From UBA8516 sp035455245 (GTDB lineage Archaea > Thermoproteota > Nitrososphaeria > Nitrososphaerales > Nitrosopumilaceae), in NCBI GenBank assembly GCA_035455245.1, contig DATIFN010000048.1, positions 1 through 11,281 of the forward strand: a stretch of 11,281 nucleotides of DNA, written 5' to 3'. Shown here in pieces: positions 6,199 to 11,281 of this stretch. Numbering within the stretch: position 1 is the stretch's first letter; each line of letters starts with the position of its first letter. The notes below the pieces were generated by a model. It saw only the letters and a program-made list of their open reading frames with translations, searched no databases and was not told the DNA's origin. Made by a program: the position numbers and the translations under genes.

Positions 6199-6203
6199 TA
6201 AAT
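6196..6203 (+). promoter_or_regulatory. TATA box of the RHH regulator gene
   Basis: CTATAAAT is centred about 27 bp before the ATG at 6227. This is a good archaeal TATA box at leaderless spacing, and it overlaps the end of operator 2. Confidence 0.6.
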
Positions 6204-6226
6204 ACAAACAAGGCCTTATCCTATAC

Positions 6227-6880
6227 ATGACAGATCTGTTTGTCAGAGATTTTGACCCAGAGTTGCATTCCAAGACTTCTGAGATTGCAAATAGAGATGG
6301 TCTAACTCTTGGTTCAATAGTAAATGACGCAATCGACAAATGGATAACACAAAGAGAAAGAGCGCATGTCATACACAATCTTGTTTTGTATTCAGATGAG
6401 GAATCTTTAGTTGGTATGCTCAAGACAGTAGATCAGTTAACCAAACAAAATTGGTTTCGAGCATGCTGCGGTACTAATACACATACTGGGATGCAATTTC
6501 TAAAAAAACAGGGCTGGTTTGACGGAACAGTCGAACCATATAGCCAGTTTCTTGGTGATCCTACAAGATATGCAAACAAGGTCTTTGAAAAGATTGGTAA
6601 TCAGGTTGATGAAAATCAGCTCTTGGTAATGGCATTTTTAACTGGGGACATGGCATACAAAAAATCTCTAAAAAAAGCTGCATCCTTCTGTCAATGGTAC
6701 GACAAAAAAGTGGCCAGAGGAATAACACAGTGCGTTGCAGATTCAAAAAACATACTTTCTGGTACTACTGAAGACATTTTGGAATTATTCAAAGCTCACG
6801 ACCAAATATTTATTGTAAAACAAGATAAATTGCACAGAATACGGATAAATGATGACAACTTTTATTCCTTAATTGTTTAG
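6227..6880 (+). CDS. Ribbon-helix-helix DNA-binding protein with an unrecognised C-terminal domain
   Basis: A 217-residue protein. Residues 3-42 match the Arc/MetJ-type ribbon-helix-helix: strand LFVRDFD (4-10), helix PELHSKTSEIANRDG (11-25), then SIVNDAIDKWI (30-40). This fold binds DNA as a dimer with the paired strands in the major groove. Residues about 50-217 are a mostly helical domain I do not recognise, including FRACCGTNTHTGMQFLKKQGW (77-97; Cys80 and Cys81), LLVMAFLTGD, and SFCQWYDKK. The last about 25 residues look like a small beta hairpin. Stand-alone RHH antitoxins are usually 50-90 residues, so this is an RHH fused to an effector or sensor domain. The start is firm: the strand follows at once and a TATA box lies 27 bp upstream. 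Tandem palindromic boxes beside the promoter suggest autoregulation (inference). No toxin gene follows. Confidence 0.8.
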   Translation: MTDLFVRDFDPELHSKTSEIANRDGLTLGSIVNDAIDKWITQRERAHVIHNLVLYSDEESLVGMLKTVDQLTKQNWFRACCGTNTHTGMQFLKKQGWFDGTVEPYSQFLGDPTRYANKVFEKIGNQVDENQLLVMAFLTGDMAYKKSLKKAASFCQWYDKKVARGITQCVADSKNILSGTTEDILELFKAHDQIFIVKQDKLHRIRINDDNFYSLIV

Positions 6881-7095
6881 AATTCTGCTTTCAATAAGTG
6901 TGGTGTCAAACTGAATGTACTAGGACCTTACTTGATTCTAAACTAAAAAAAGTTTGAACATGAAATAAGATTGTTGAATCTGAATCAGGAACGGCTCACC
7001 ACCATTTTGGCTTTAAAAATTCTAAGGTCTCTATTGGACCAGGATGCCATAAAGGTCTTGTTTTAGACCCACTTTGTACCTGAAATTCTATCTAA

Positions 7096-7272
7096 TCATG
7101 ATTCAGGCCAATTCGTACCGCAGTTTTTACACTTTCCTCTCGTTCCTTTATATCGTTCTTCCCAGTACAATTCGATTTCATTGTTACATGCTGGACATTC
7201 AAGCTTTTCATGATCGTTATAATTTTGGTGTACAAGCATGTTCCCAATTTTTGAAAGAATTATCATCTTCAT
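7096..7272 (-). CDS. Very small zinc-ribbon protein (58 aa)
   Basis: An ATG at 7272 overlaps the TGA of the upstream zinc-ribbon gene (ATGA, four bases), so the pair is translationally coupled. The 58 residues have a poorly conserved-looking N-terminus (1-22), then a clear zinc ribbon: LECPACNNEIELYW (24-37; Cys26, Cys29) and GKCKNCGTNWPES (46-58; Cys48, Cys51). Nearly the same ending, CGNNWPES, occurs in a decayed copy at 9837-9863, which supports this as a genuine protein family rather than a chance ORF. The partner is unknown; such ribbons commonly contact nucleic acids or transcription/translation machinery. A frame opposite to it (7074-7295, plus) is a shadow. Confidence 0.7.
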   Translation of the reverse strand: MKMIILSKIGNMLVHQNYNDHEKLECPACNNEIELYWEERYKGTRGKCKNCGTNWPES

Positions 7273-7469
7273 TTCTTAATTTTCCTTGTAATTAGTTTTA
7301 ATGATATTCCAATTCTATCAAAATGTGGAGAATCTTTTCCACAATCAAGACAATGGATTTGTGGTAATGAAACATCTGCAATTCTTGAAACAAAAACTTC
7401 CAGAGAACCACAATTTGTACATAAAAATCTAAAGTCTGGATATTTTCTAGTCATGTGTTGATCTACCAT
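7269..7469 (-). CDS. Small zinc-ribbon protein (66 aa), first gene of a two-gene operon
   Basis: A 66-residue protein with a zinc ribbon: FLCTNCGS (Cys17, Cys20) and HCLDCGKDSPHF (Cys40, Cys43), a 19-residue span between knuckles, and a basic tail (LITRKIKK). The stop overlaps the start of a second zinc-ribbon gene by four bases. The ATG at 7469 is preceded by GAGGA only two or three bases away. An in-frame ATG at residue 6 (7454) also fits a TATA-like AATAAAAT at 7487-7494, so the true start may be five residues shorter. Function is unknown. Confidence 0.65.
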   Translation of the reverse strand: MVDQHMTRKYPDFRFLCTNCGSLEVFVSRIADVSLPQIHCLDCGKDSPHFDRIGISLKLITRKIKK

Positions 7470-7555
7470 TTCCTCATGCTACACACATTTTATTGACAAC
7501 TTTGACGTAGATGCAATTTTTGCTTTTTTTCATCCACCACAATAGGCTGTCGCTA

Positions 7556-7696
7556 TTATTTTTTTTCTTTTGTTTGACCATTTTTTGTAACAACAAATTT
7601 ACGGTTTCAATTTTTTTCATGCAACTCATTAGGACAATTTACTTTTAATACTTGTTCCAAATTGCATCCAAATTTTTTTGCAAGATCTTCAAAGAA
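7556..7696 (-). pseudogene. Possible dead small gene interrupted by an in-frame TGA
   Basis: The reverse strand of this otherwise gene-free, T-rich 315-bp stretch (7470-7784) has protein-like codons in one frame. Reading starts FFEDLAKKFGCNLEQVLK, then VNCPNELHEKN, then a TGA at 7607-7609, and continues in the same frame as NRKFVVTKNGQTKEKK to a TAA at 7556-7558. A TAA also abuts the 5' end and no start codon is present. It looks like a decayed small basic protein gene, but A-rich DNA readily gives lysine-rich chance translations. Confidence 0.3.
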
Positions 7697-7755
7697 TTAA
7701 CTTTTTGATTTTAAGCTGAATGTGGGATTAATTTGGATATGAAGTGGAAATATGA

Positions 7756-7763
7756 CTATAAAG
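7756..7763 (+). promoter_or_regulatory. TATA box that fixes the start of the duplicated-domain protein
   Basis: CTATAAAG is centred 25-26 bp before the ATG at 7785. It lies after the alternative ATG at 7752, so the longer reading is unlikely to be made. Confidence 0.6.
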
Positions 7764-7784
7764 CATCCGGGCCACCTTTTGTCA

Positions 7785-8828
7785 ATGACAAAAACAAAAC
7801 TAGTCAAACTAACTATGACTGTAATGGTTTTAGTTCTGTCACTTTCAATAGTGGCACAAAACCATGCAACAGCATTGGTAGACAACAGCTTGACCCAGCG
7901 ACTGATAAACACAAACCTTCCGGCCACTCTGCCTTTAACCAAAGGCTTTGTCAACGGTTATGAAGTGTTTTACATCTCGACTGAAGCCTCAGACAAGGAC
8001 CTTGCAGACAATCTAACAAAGTTAACAGGTTCAAGAGTAGTCTATGCACCTTCTTTGCAGCGCAGCCCACCTCAGTCCCTTGCCAACATCTATGCGTTTA
8101 AGAATGGAATTGCAGGGACAGGGCCTCTTGGATTTCAGCCAAATGTAGCAGACTCACAACCAGGGGATGCAAAGTACAGCCCATTGTGGAAAGTTAACGT
8201 AGTGGAATGGAAATCAGGTACGACACCTAAGGTGCTCAAATCCGAGGCTGATATCCTTGCTGCGATTAAGAATGGCCGATTGGCTATCACTCCAACAAAC
8301 CTTGTTGTAAACTGTCCATTTGTACAATGGCATGGTGGGTCACTTAAGGTAAGAAGTAGCCAGACTCTCAATGAAAGCACACCATACGGCGGAGGACAGG
8401 TATTGAACATCAATACACAAAAGATGCAAGTAACATTTGTTGGCCACCGAGGATTTGCTCCTGATGGTTCCACAATCTACTATATCGCAACAGATGCTTC
8501 TGTTAAGGATGTAGCAGATGCATTGGGCGTGATCTATGCACCAAAGACTGGTTCAACATTAAAGACTGCAGCATCGTCTGATTTGTACGTCTTTACAAAT
8601 GGAATCAAGGGAACCGGACCGTTAGGATTTCAGGTAAGCATTGCTTCCACCAATGTGGGTGGGACCTATTACAGTCCGCTTTGGAGAATACAAGCAACAA
8701 CATGGGGTGATGCATCTCAAGCAAAGTTTCTAACGGATACGTTAGATATTACCTCTGCAGGATCTGATGGAAAACTTCAGACTCAAATTGCAGGGGCAAT
8801 AGTCAACTGCCCATTCGTTAGGGTATAG
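7785..8828 (+). CDS. Secreted protein with two tandem copies of one domain, unknown function
   Basis: The 347 residues begin with a signal peptide: MTKTKLVKLT, a hydrophobic core (TVMVLVLSLSIV, 12-23), and a likely cleavage after HATA (27-30). Two homologous domains follow, about 53-180 and 221-345. Shared blocks in order are an FYIST or YYIAT strand with ASDKDLAD/ASVKDVAD (61-75 and 231-245), VVYAP/VIYAP, an FKNGI/FTNGI turn, GTGPLGFQ (111-118; 276-283), YSPLW (131-135; 296-300), and VNCPF (175-179; 340-344). Each domain has a single conserved Cys in NCP. No membrane anchor follows, so it is probably released or bound to the surface by contacts. I do not recognise the domain. The ATG at 7785 is chosen over 7752 because a TATA box lies 26 bp before it and the signal peptide then starts normally. 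The gene has a strong hairpin terminator. Confidence 0.82.
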   Translation: MTKTKLVKLTMTVMVLVLSLSIVAQNHATALVDNSLTQRLINTNLPATLPLTKGFVNGYEVFYISTEASDKDLADNLTKLTGSRVVYAPSLQRSPPQSLANIYAFKNGIAGTGPLGFQPNVADSQPGDAKYSPLWKVNVVEWKSGTTPKVLKSEADILAAIKNGRLAITPTNLVVNCPFVQWHGGSLKVRSSQTLNESTPYGGGQVLNINTQKMQVTFVGHRGFAPDGSTIYYIATDASVKDVADALGVIYAPKTGSTLKTAASSDLYVFTNGIKGTGPLGFQVSIASTNVGGTYYSPLWRIQATTWGDASQAKFLTDTLDITSAGSDGKLQTQIAGAIVNCPFVRV

Positions 8829-8833
8829 AAAAT

Positions 8834-8882
8834 TTACCGCCTGGAAGATTAGAACACTTCCAGGCGGTAACCCTTTTTTTTT
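8834..8882 (+). terminator. Perfect 14-bp hairpin followed by nine Ts
   Basis: TTACCGCCTGGAAG (8834-8847) pairs without mismatch with 8857-8870 across a 9-base loop. CCC and nine Ts (8874-8882) follow. It starts six bases after the stop of the duplicated-domain gene. It has the form of a bacterial intrinsic terminator, unusual for an archaeal gene, and could also stabilise the mRNA 3' end. Confidence 0.85.
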
Positions 8883-8950
8883 AATTCAAGTATCAAAAAA
8901 GAAAATTTACTCTAATGTGGATACGATTTGGACATGATCTGGAAAACTGG

Positions 8951-8958
8951 TTTAATAC
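8951..8958 (+). promoter_or_regulatory. TATA-like box of the second winged-helix gene
   Basis: TTTAATAC is centred 25-26 bp before the ATG at 8980, consistent with a leaderless transcript. Confidence 0.45.
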
Positions 8959-8979
8959 AAAATCAAAGCAAAGGAATCA

Positions 8980-9402
8980 ATGAAAACCAAAATGATATCG
9001 GAATTAGTTGATACAAACTGCTCATCCGACTTCAAAAAACAAATCTCAAATTACATGTCTAAAAATATGATAAAGGAGGTTAAAACTGGTCCAGAATCGG
9101 CAAAAGGGCGGGTTGATCTTCCAACAAAAAGACTGTTATCATATCTATTTACAGGAACAAAGGGTGGCCCTAACAGAATCAGAATTTTGCTTTCTCTAGC
9201 TGAAAGGCCTCTGAATACTCATCAGCTTGCAAAAGAACTAGGGCTTGATTACAAAGCAATTCAACACCACATAGGGGTTCTTGAGAAAAATAACATGATT
9301 ACACGTTTTGGAGAGCGATACGGTACAATCTTCATGCTATCAAATTTTTTGGAATTTAATATCGAAGCGTTCAACGAAATAATTGCAAAATTGAAAATTT
9401 GA
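8980..9402 (+). CDS. Winged helix-turn-helix transcriptional regulator (paralogue of the protein at 5793-6125)
   Basis: A 140-residue protein. Residues 1-40 are a polar extension absent from the paralogue. Residues 44-137 are the winged helix-turn-helix: KRLLSYLFTGTKGGPNRIRI (50-69), HQLAKELGLDYKAIQHHIGVLEKNN (81-105, helix-turn-helix), and MITRFGERYGTIFMLSNFLEFN (106-127, wing and closing helix). Shared signatures with the other regulator are KGGxNR, QLAK, LDYK, HHxGxLEKNN and SNFLExN. The gene is followed after 22 bases by a small membrane protein. Regulator plus small membrane protein is a common archaeal pairing, possibly with the membrane protein as target or signal input (inference). 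No tandem palindrome like that at 6145-6198 is present upstream, so the two paralogues probably read different sites. Confidence 0.84.
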   Translation: MKTKMISELVDTNCSSDFKKQISNYMSKNMIKEVKTGPESAKGRVDLPTKRLLSYLFTGTKGGPNRIRILLSLAERPLNTHQLAKELGLDYKAIQHHIGVLEKNNMITRFGERYGTIFMLSNFLEFNIEAFNEIIAKLKI

Positions 9403-9424
9403 ATCTAGTGAGAAATTTTTCTAT

Positions 9425-9709
9425 ATGGAACCATTAATGACAGCAAGTACAATCGTCTCGGGTGTAAACATGATTGTATTGGGAATTATGATATCAATCT
9501 TTTTCAAGATTTATTCAAAAACAAAGGCCCAACTCCCATTAGGATTGATAATTTTTGCAGGATTTTTGGTTCTACATAATGTGTTAGGTGTTGTTGCGTA
9601 TTTTTCTATGACGGAACTTTATTCAATGGCACTCCTACCATACCTTTTGGGGGTTCATTCCGCAGAACTTGTAGGACTGTTAATCTTCCTTAAAATAACA
9701 TTGGATTAG
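9425..9709 (+). CDS. Small three-helix membrane protein downstream of a winged-helix regulator
   Basis: A 94-residue protein with three hydrophobic segments: about 8-29 (ending IYSKTKAQ, a basic cytoplasmic turn), about 37-60 (GLIIFAGFLVLHNVLGVVAYF), and about 67-90 (MALLPYLLGVHSAELVGLLIFL). His51 and His78 fall in or near membrane segments. The positive-inside rule places the KTK turn in the cytoplasm and the N-terminus outside. No family is assigned with confidence; its size and layout recall small archaeal membrane proteins found next to winged-helix genes. It follows the regulator by 22 bases without its own clear TATA box, so co-transcription is likely. An ATG at residue 5 is an alternative start. 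Confidence 0.68.
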   Translation: MEPLMTASTIVSGVNMIVLGIMISIFFKIYSKTKAQLPLGLIIFAGFLVLHNVLGVVAYFSMTELYSMALLPYLLGVHSAELVGLLIFLKITLD

Positions 9710-9785
9710 ATGTGCAGGTAATTTTGAAATATCATCAAAACTAATTACAAGAAAAAATATGAAATGAATTATTTGTTTAGATTAA

Positions 9786-9863
9786 CAGAATATTTGTAGG
9801 TCAAGGTATTATGGGTCAAGAGCGTGTTGTCTTGATTGTGGTAATAATTGGCCAGAATCTTAA
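9786..9863 (+). pseudogene. Remnant 3' end of a zinc-ribbon gene related to 7096-7272
   Basis: The plus frame from a TAA at 9783-9785 to the TAA at 9861-9863 reads ...CRSRYYGSRACCLDCGNNWPES. This matches the C-terminal half of the 58-aa zinc ribbon (ERYKGTRGKCKNCGTNWPES): RY-x-G-x-R, the second CxxCG knuckle and the NWPES ending. Upstream, TGT at 9774-9776 may be the relic of the first knuckle, but about 12 bases are missing against the intact gene and an in-frame stop intervenes. No start codon is available. It is a decayed paralogue in opposite orientation to the intact copy. Confidence 0.55.
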
Positions 9864-9915
9864 GATCTTCATCTACCAAGAAGTACGGCCTATAATCTAG
9901 TTCAAGGTGTTAGAA

Positions 9916-11281
9916 TCAACCGCGAATAATCTTATCTGCAGTTATGGTAGCTAAAGCCATTACTGTCATTTGGGGATTTACTCCTAACGAGGTCGGGAAG
10001 ACACTAGCATCTGACACGTACAAGTTTTCTATTTCATGGCTTTGACAATACGAATTTACTACAGAATTTTCTGGATCTTCTCCCATTCGGTTGCCTCCCT
10101 GAGGATGAGCTGAGTTTAGGAGAATTGTCCCAAATCCAGCACCACGATTGTCGATGAGTCTAAGGTCATCTAGTCCATGAAGGACAGTTTTTTTCATGTG
10201 TCCTGATATTACTCTTTTTGCTCCAACCCTAAAGAAAATCCTTGTAGCCTCTTTCAATCCGTCTATCATCTTCATCTGGTCGATTTTTCCAAGTTCGTAA
10301 TTAACAACTGCATCTTTACTCCAGTTTAACTCGACACTCCCATTTGGTTCGTCATGGACCAGAATGCCTGCCATTGAATAGTGATCATAGTCCTCAAGAT
10401 ATTTTTTATTCTCCTCACCAAAACCTGGCATTGTGATTGACATCTGTGAAGGCGGAACAAACACGGATTCTATCATGTAACCTGGTTTGCCAGTTTTCCT
10501 TACGCTAAATTGATCACAATAACACGCCATGGATAGTCCGTCATCACCATTAATTTTCTGGTCAAATTTGGCAATAATCGTGGATGATGGATGAAGACTA
10601 AGATGCTTTCCCACCTGCTTGTTGTTTCCTTCAATATTATTTTGAAGAAGAAGTTCTGATGATCCTACCGGTCCGGCTGAAATAATTACGATTTTGGAAT
10701 TTACTGTGAGTGTTTTGGATCTTTTTTCTGAATGGTCATAGAATTTTCCCTTGACTCCAACCGCTTTTTTTCCATTAATTATGATTTTGGATGCTTTGCA
10801 GTTTGCAAATATCCTGACTTTCTCAGTCTTTGCCCTCTGTAAGAATGCAAGAAGTGCATTTTGTTTTCCTTCTCCTGGAACATATGCCTTATCCATCCAA
10901 TCGCATGAATAACCAAGTCCCTCGCATCCCTGTTTGAATATCTCATGCGACAATCCAGCGTAATCGGGAGTTATCTTTCGTCGATTGATTGCCTTTCCAA
11001 TCCTTTGATAGGCATCAGCCATTTCCTCCTCGGTAATACGGATTCCAAACGCGGATTTCCAAAATGAGAACACTGGTTTGGGAATTTCAAAACAAATTCC
11101 ATAGTTTATCATTGTAGATCCACCAATGCACTCGCCTTGTGCAATGTTAATGGCAAAATTCTTTGAGATGAAGATTCCCTTGTTCTTCCATAATTTTGCA
11201 AGGTTTTCCTCATTCTCTTTTTTCATAAACTCCATGTCGTAATATCCTCCCTTTTCCATCATCACAACATCAAAATCGTTT
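9916..11281 (-). CDS. GMC (glucose-methanol-choline) family FAD oxidoreductase, N-terminus beyond right edge
   Basis: The reading frame stays open to the window edge, giving 454 visible residues; the GTG at 11265 is internal. The visible start NDFDVVMMEKGGYYD is the second strand of the FAD-binding Rossmann fold, with Glu9 placed to bind the adenosine ribose. The GxGxxG strand is therefore about 20 residues outside. ECIGGSTMINYG is the FAD-covering motif near the start. VIISAGPVGSSELLL is the central GMC signature region. The end holds HPQGGNRMG (catalytic His392), LYVSDASVFPTSLGVNPQMTVMALA (Asn435, the usual His/Asn partner) and ADKIIRG. It should oxidise an alcohol-type substrate and pass electrons to oxygen or another acceptor. 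Substrate is unknown. No signal peptide can be judged. The gene is isolated, and about 200 bases with a decayed zinc ribbon separate it from the next gene. Confidence 0.92.
   Translation of the reverse strand, partial: NDFDVVMMEKGGYYDMEFMKKENEENLAKLWKNKGIFISKNFAINIAQGECIGGSTMINYGICFEIPKPVFSFWKSAFGIRITEEEMADAYQRIGKAINRRKITPDYAGLSHEIFKQGCEGLGYSCDWMDKAYVPGEGKQNALLAFLQRAKTEKVRIFANCKASKIIINGKKAVGVKGKFYDHSEKRSKTLTVNSKIVIISAGPVGSSELLLQNNIEGNNKQVGKHLSLHPSSTIIAKFDQKINGDDGLSMACYCDQFSVRKTGKPGYMIESVFVPPSQMSITMPGFGEENKKYLEDYDHYSMAGILVHDEPNGSVELNWSKDAVVNYELGKIDQMKMIDGLKEATRIFFRVGAKRVISGHMKKTVLHGLDDLRLIDNRGAGFGTILLNSAHPQGGNRMGEDPENSVVNSYCQSHEIENLYVSDASVFPTSLGVNPQMTVMALATITADKIIRG

Noticed and set aside
6996..7091. 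Minus-strand frame of 31 codons ending in ...LWHPGPIETLEFLKPKWW, just after the 58-aa zinc ribbon
   Set aside because: The composition looks protein-like, but there is no start codon and a TAG abuts its 5' end. It could be a relic, but nothing else supports it. The rest of 6881-7095 shows no feature.
7074..7295. 73-aa plus-strand ORF
   Set aside because: It lies opposite the two overlapping zinc-ribbon genes, whose CxxC patterns and ATGA overlap give the better explanation.
7752..7784. Longer start for the secreted duplicated-domain protein
   Set aside because: The TATA box at 7756-7763 lies inside this extension and is spaced for a message beginning at 7785. The shorter start also gives a normal signal peptide.
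7470..7784. Possible CRISPR, RNA gene or attachment site in the T-rich gap
   Set aside because: No regular repeats, tRNA-like arms or flanking direct repeats were seen; only homopolymer T tracts and the broken frame at 7556-7696.
7697..7954. 85-aa minus-strand ORF
   Set aside because: It lies antisense to the signal peptide and first domain of the secreted duplicated-domain protein. Its hydrophobic stretch is a mirror of that coding sequence.

Overview
The window most likely comes from a mesophilic archaeon of the Nitrososphaerota (Thaumarchaeota), probably near Nitrosopumilus, Nitrosarchaeum or Nitrosotenuis. This is inferred from: AT-rich DNA; TATA-like boxes about 26 bp before several start codons (leaderless transcripts); a secreted multidomain cupredoxin ending in a PEFPIAG-plus-membrane-helix tail; many short zinc-ribbon and winged-helix genes; and TTG/GTG starts. 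No rRNA, tRNA, CRISPR array or transposase was seen.

Layout. Positions 1-227 (minus) hold the N-terminus of a DUF72 protein cut by the left edge. A plus-strand pair follows: a surface-anchored cupredoxin (375-1610) and, seven bases on, an ADP-ribosylglycohydrolase with a TTG start (1618-2547). A serpin (2654-3778, minus) is convergent with that pair and divergent from a VOC/glyoxalase-fold protein (3981-4466, plus). An 83-aa two-helix membrane protein (4601-4852, minus) lies between two copies of a degenerate direct repeat of about 105 bp. A zinc-ribbon/DsrE-like operon (5044-5723, minus) is joined by an overlapping start/stop with a strong Shine-Dalgarno sequence.

The centre is a divergent regulator pair: a winged-helix protein (5793-6125, minus) and a ribbon-helix-helix protein with an unrecognised C-terminal domain (6227-6880, plus). 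The intergenic region carries two tandem 8-bp palindrome operators laid out like MetJ boxes, one beside each TATA box. Next come two tiny zinc-ribbon genes overlapping by ATGA (7096-7469, minus); the 58-aa second one is easily missed.

The 315-bp stretch 7470-7784 has no intact gene. It is very T-rich on the plus strand, carries a possible dead ORF on the minus strand, and ends in the promoter of the next gene. That gene (7785-8828, plus) encodes a secreted protein with two copies of one domain and ends in a perfect 14-bp-stem hairpin followed by nine Ts. A second winged-helix paralogue (8980-9402) and a three-helix membrane protein (9425-9709) follow. A decayed zinc-ribbon copy lies at 9786-9863. 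The right end is a GMC oxidoreductase (minus) cut by the window edge.

How it fits together. The window reads as accessory chromosome made of small independent transcription units: surface/redox proteins, protein-modification reversal (ADP-ribosylglycohydrolase), protease inhibition (serpin), and small DNA-binding or zinc-ribbon regulators. The best candidate for an undescribed system is the divergent winged-helix/RHH module with its tandem-box operators. Its control scheme is inferred from layout, not shown.
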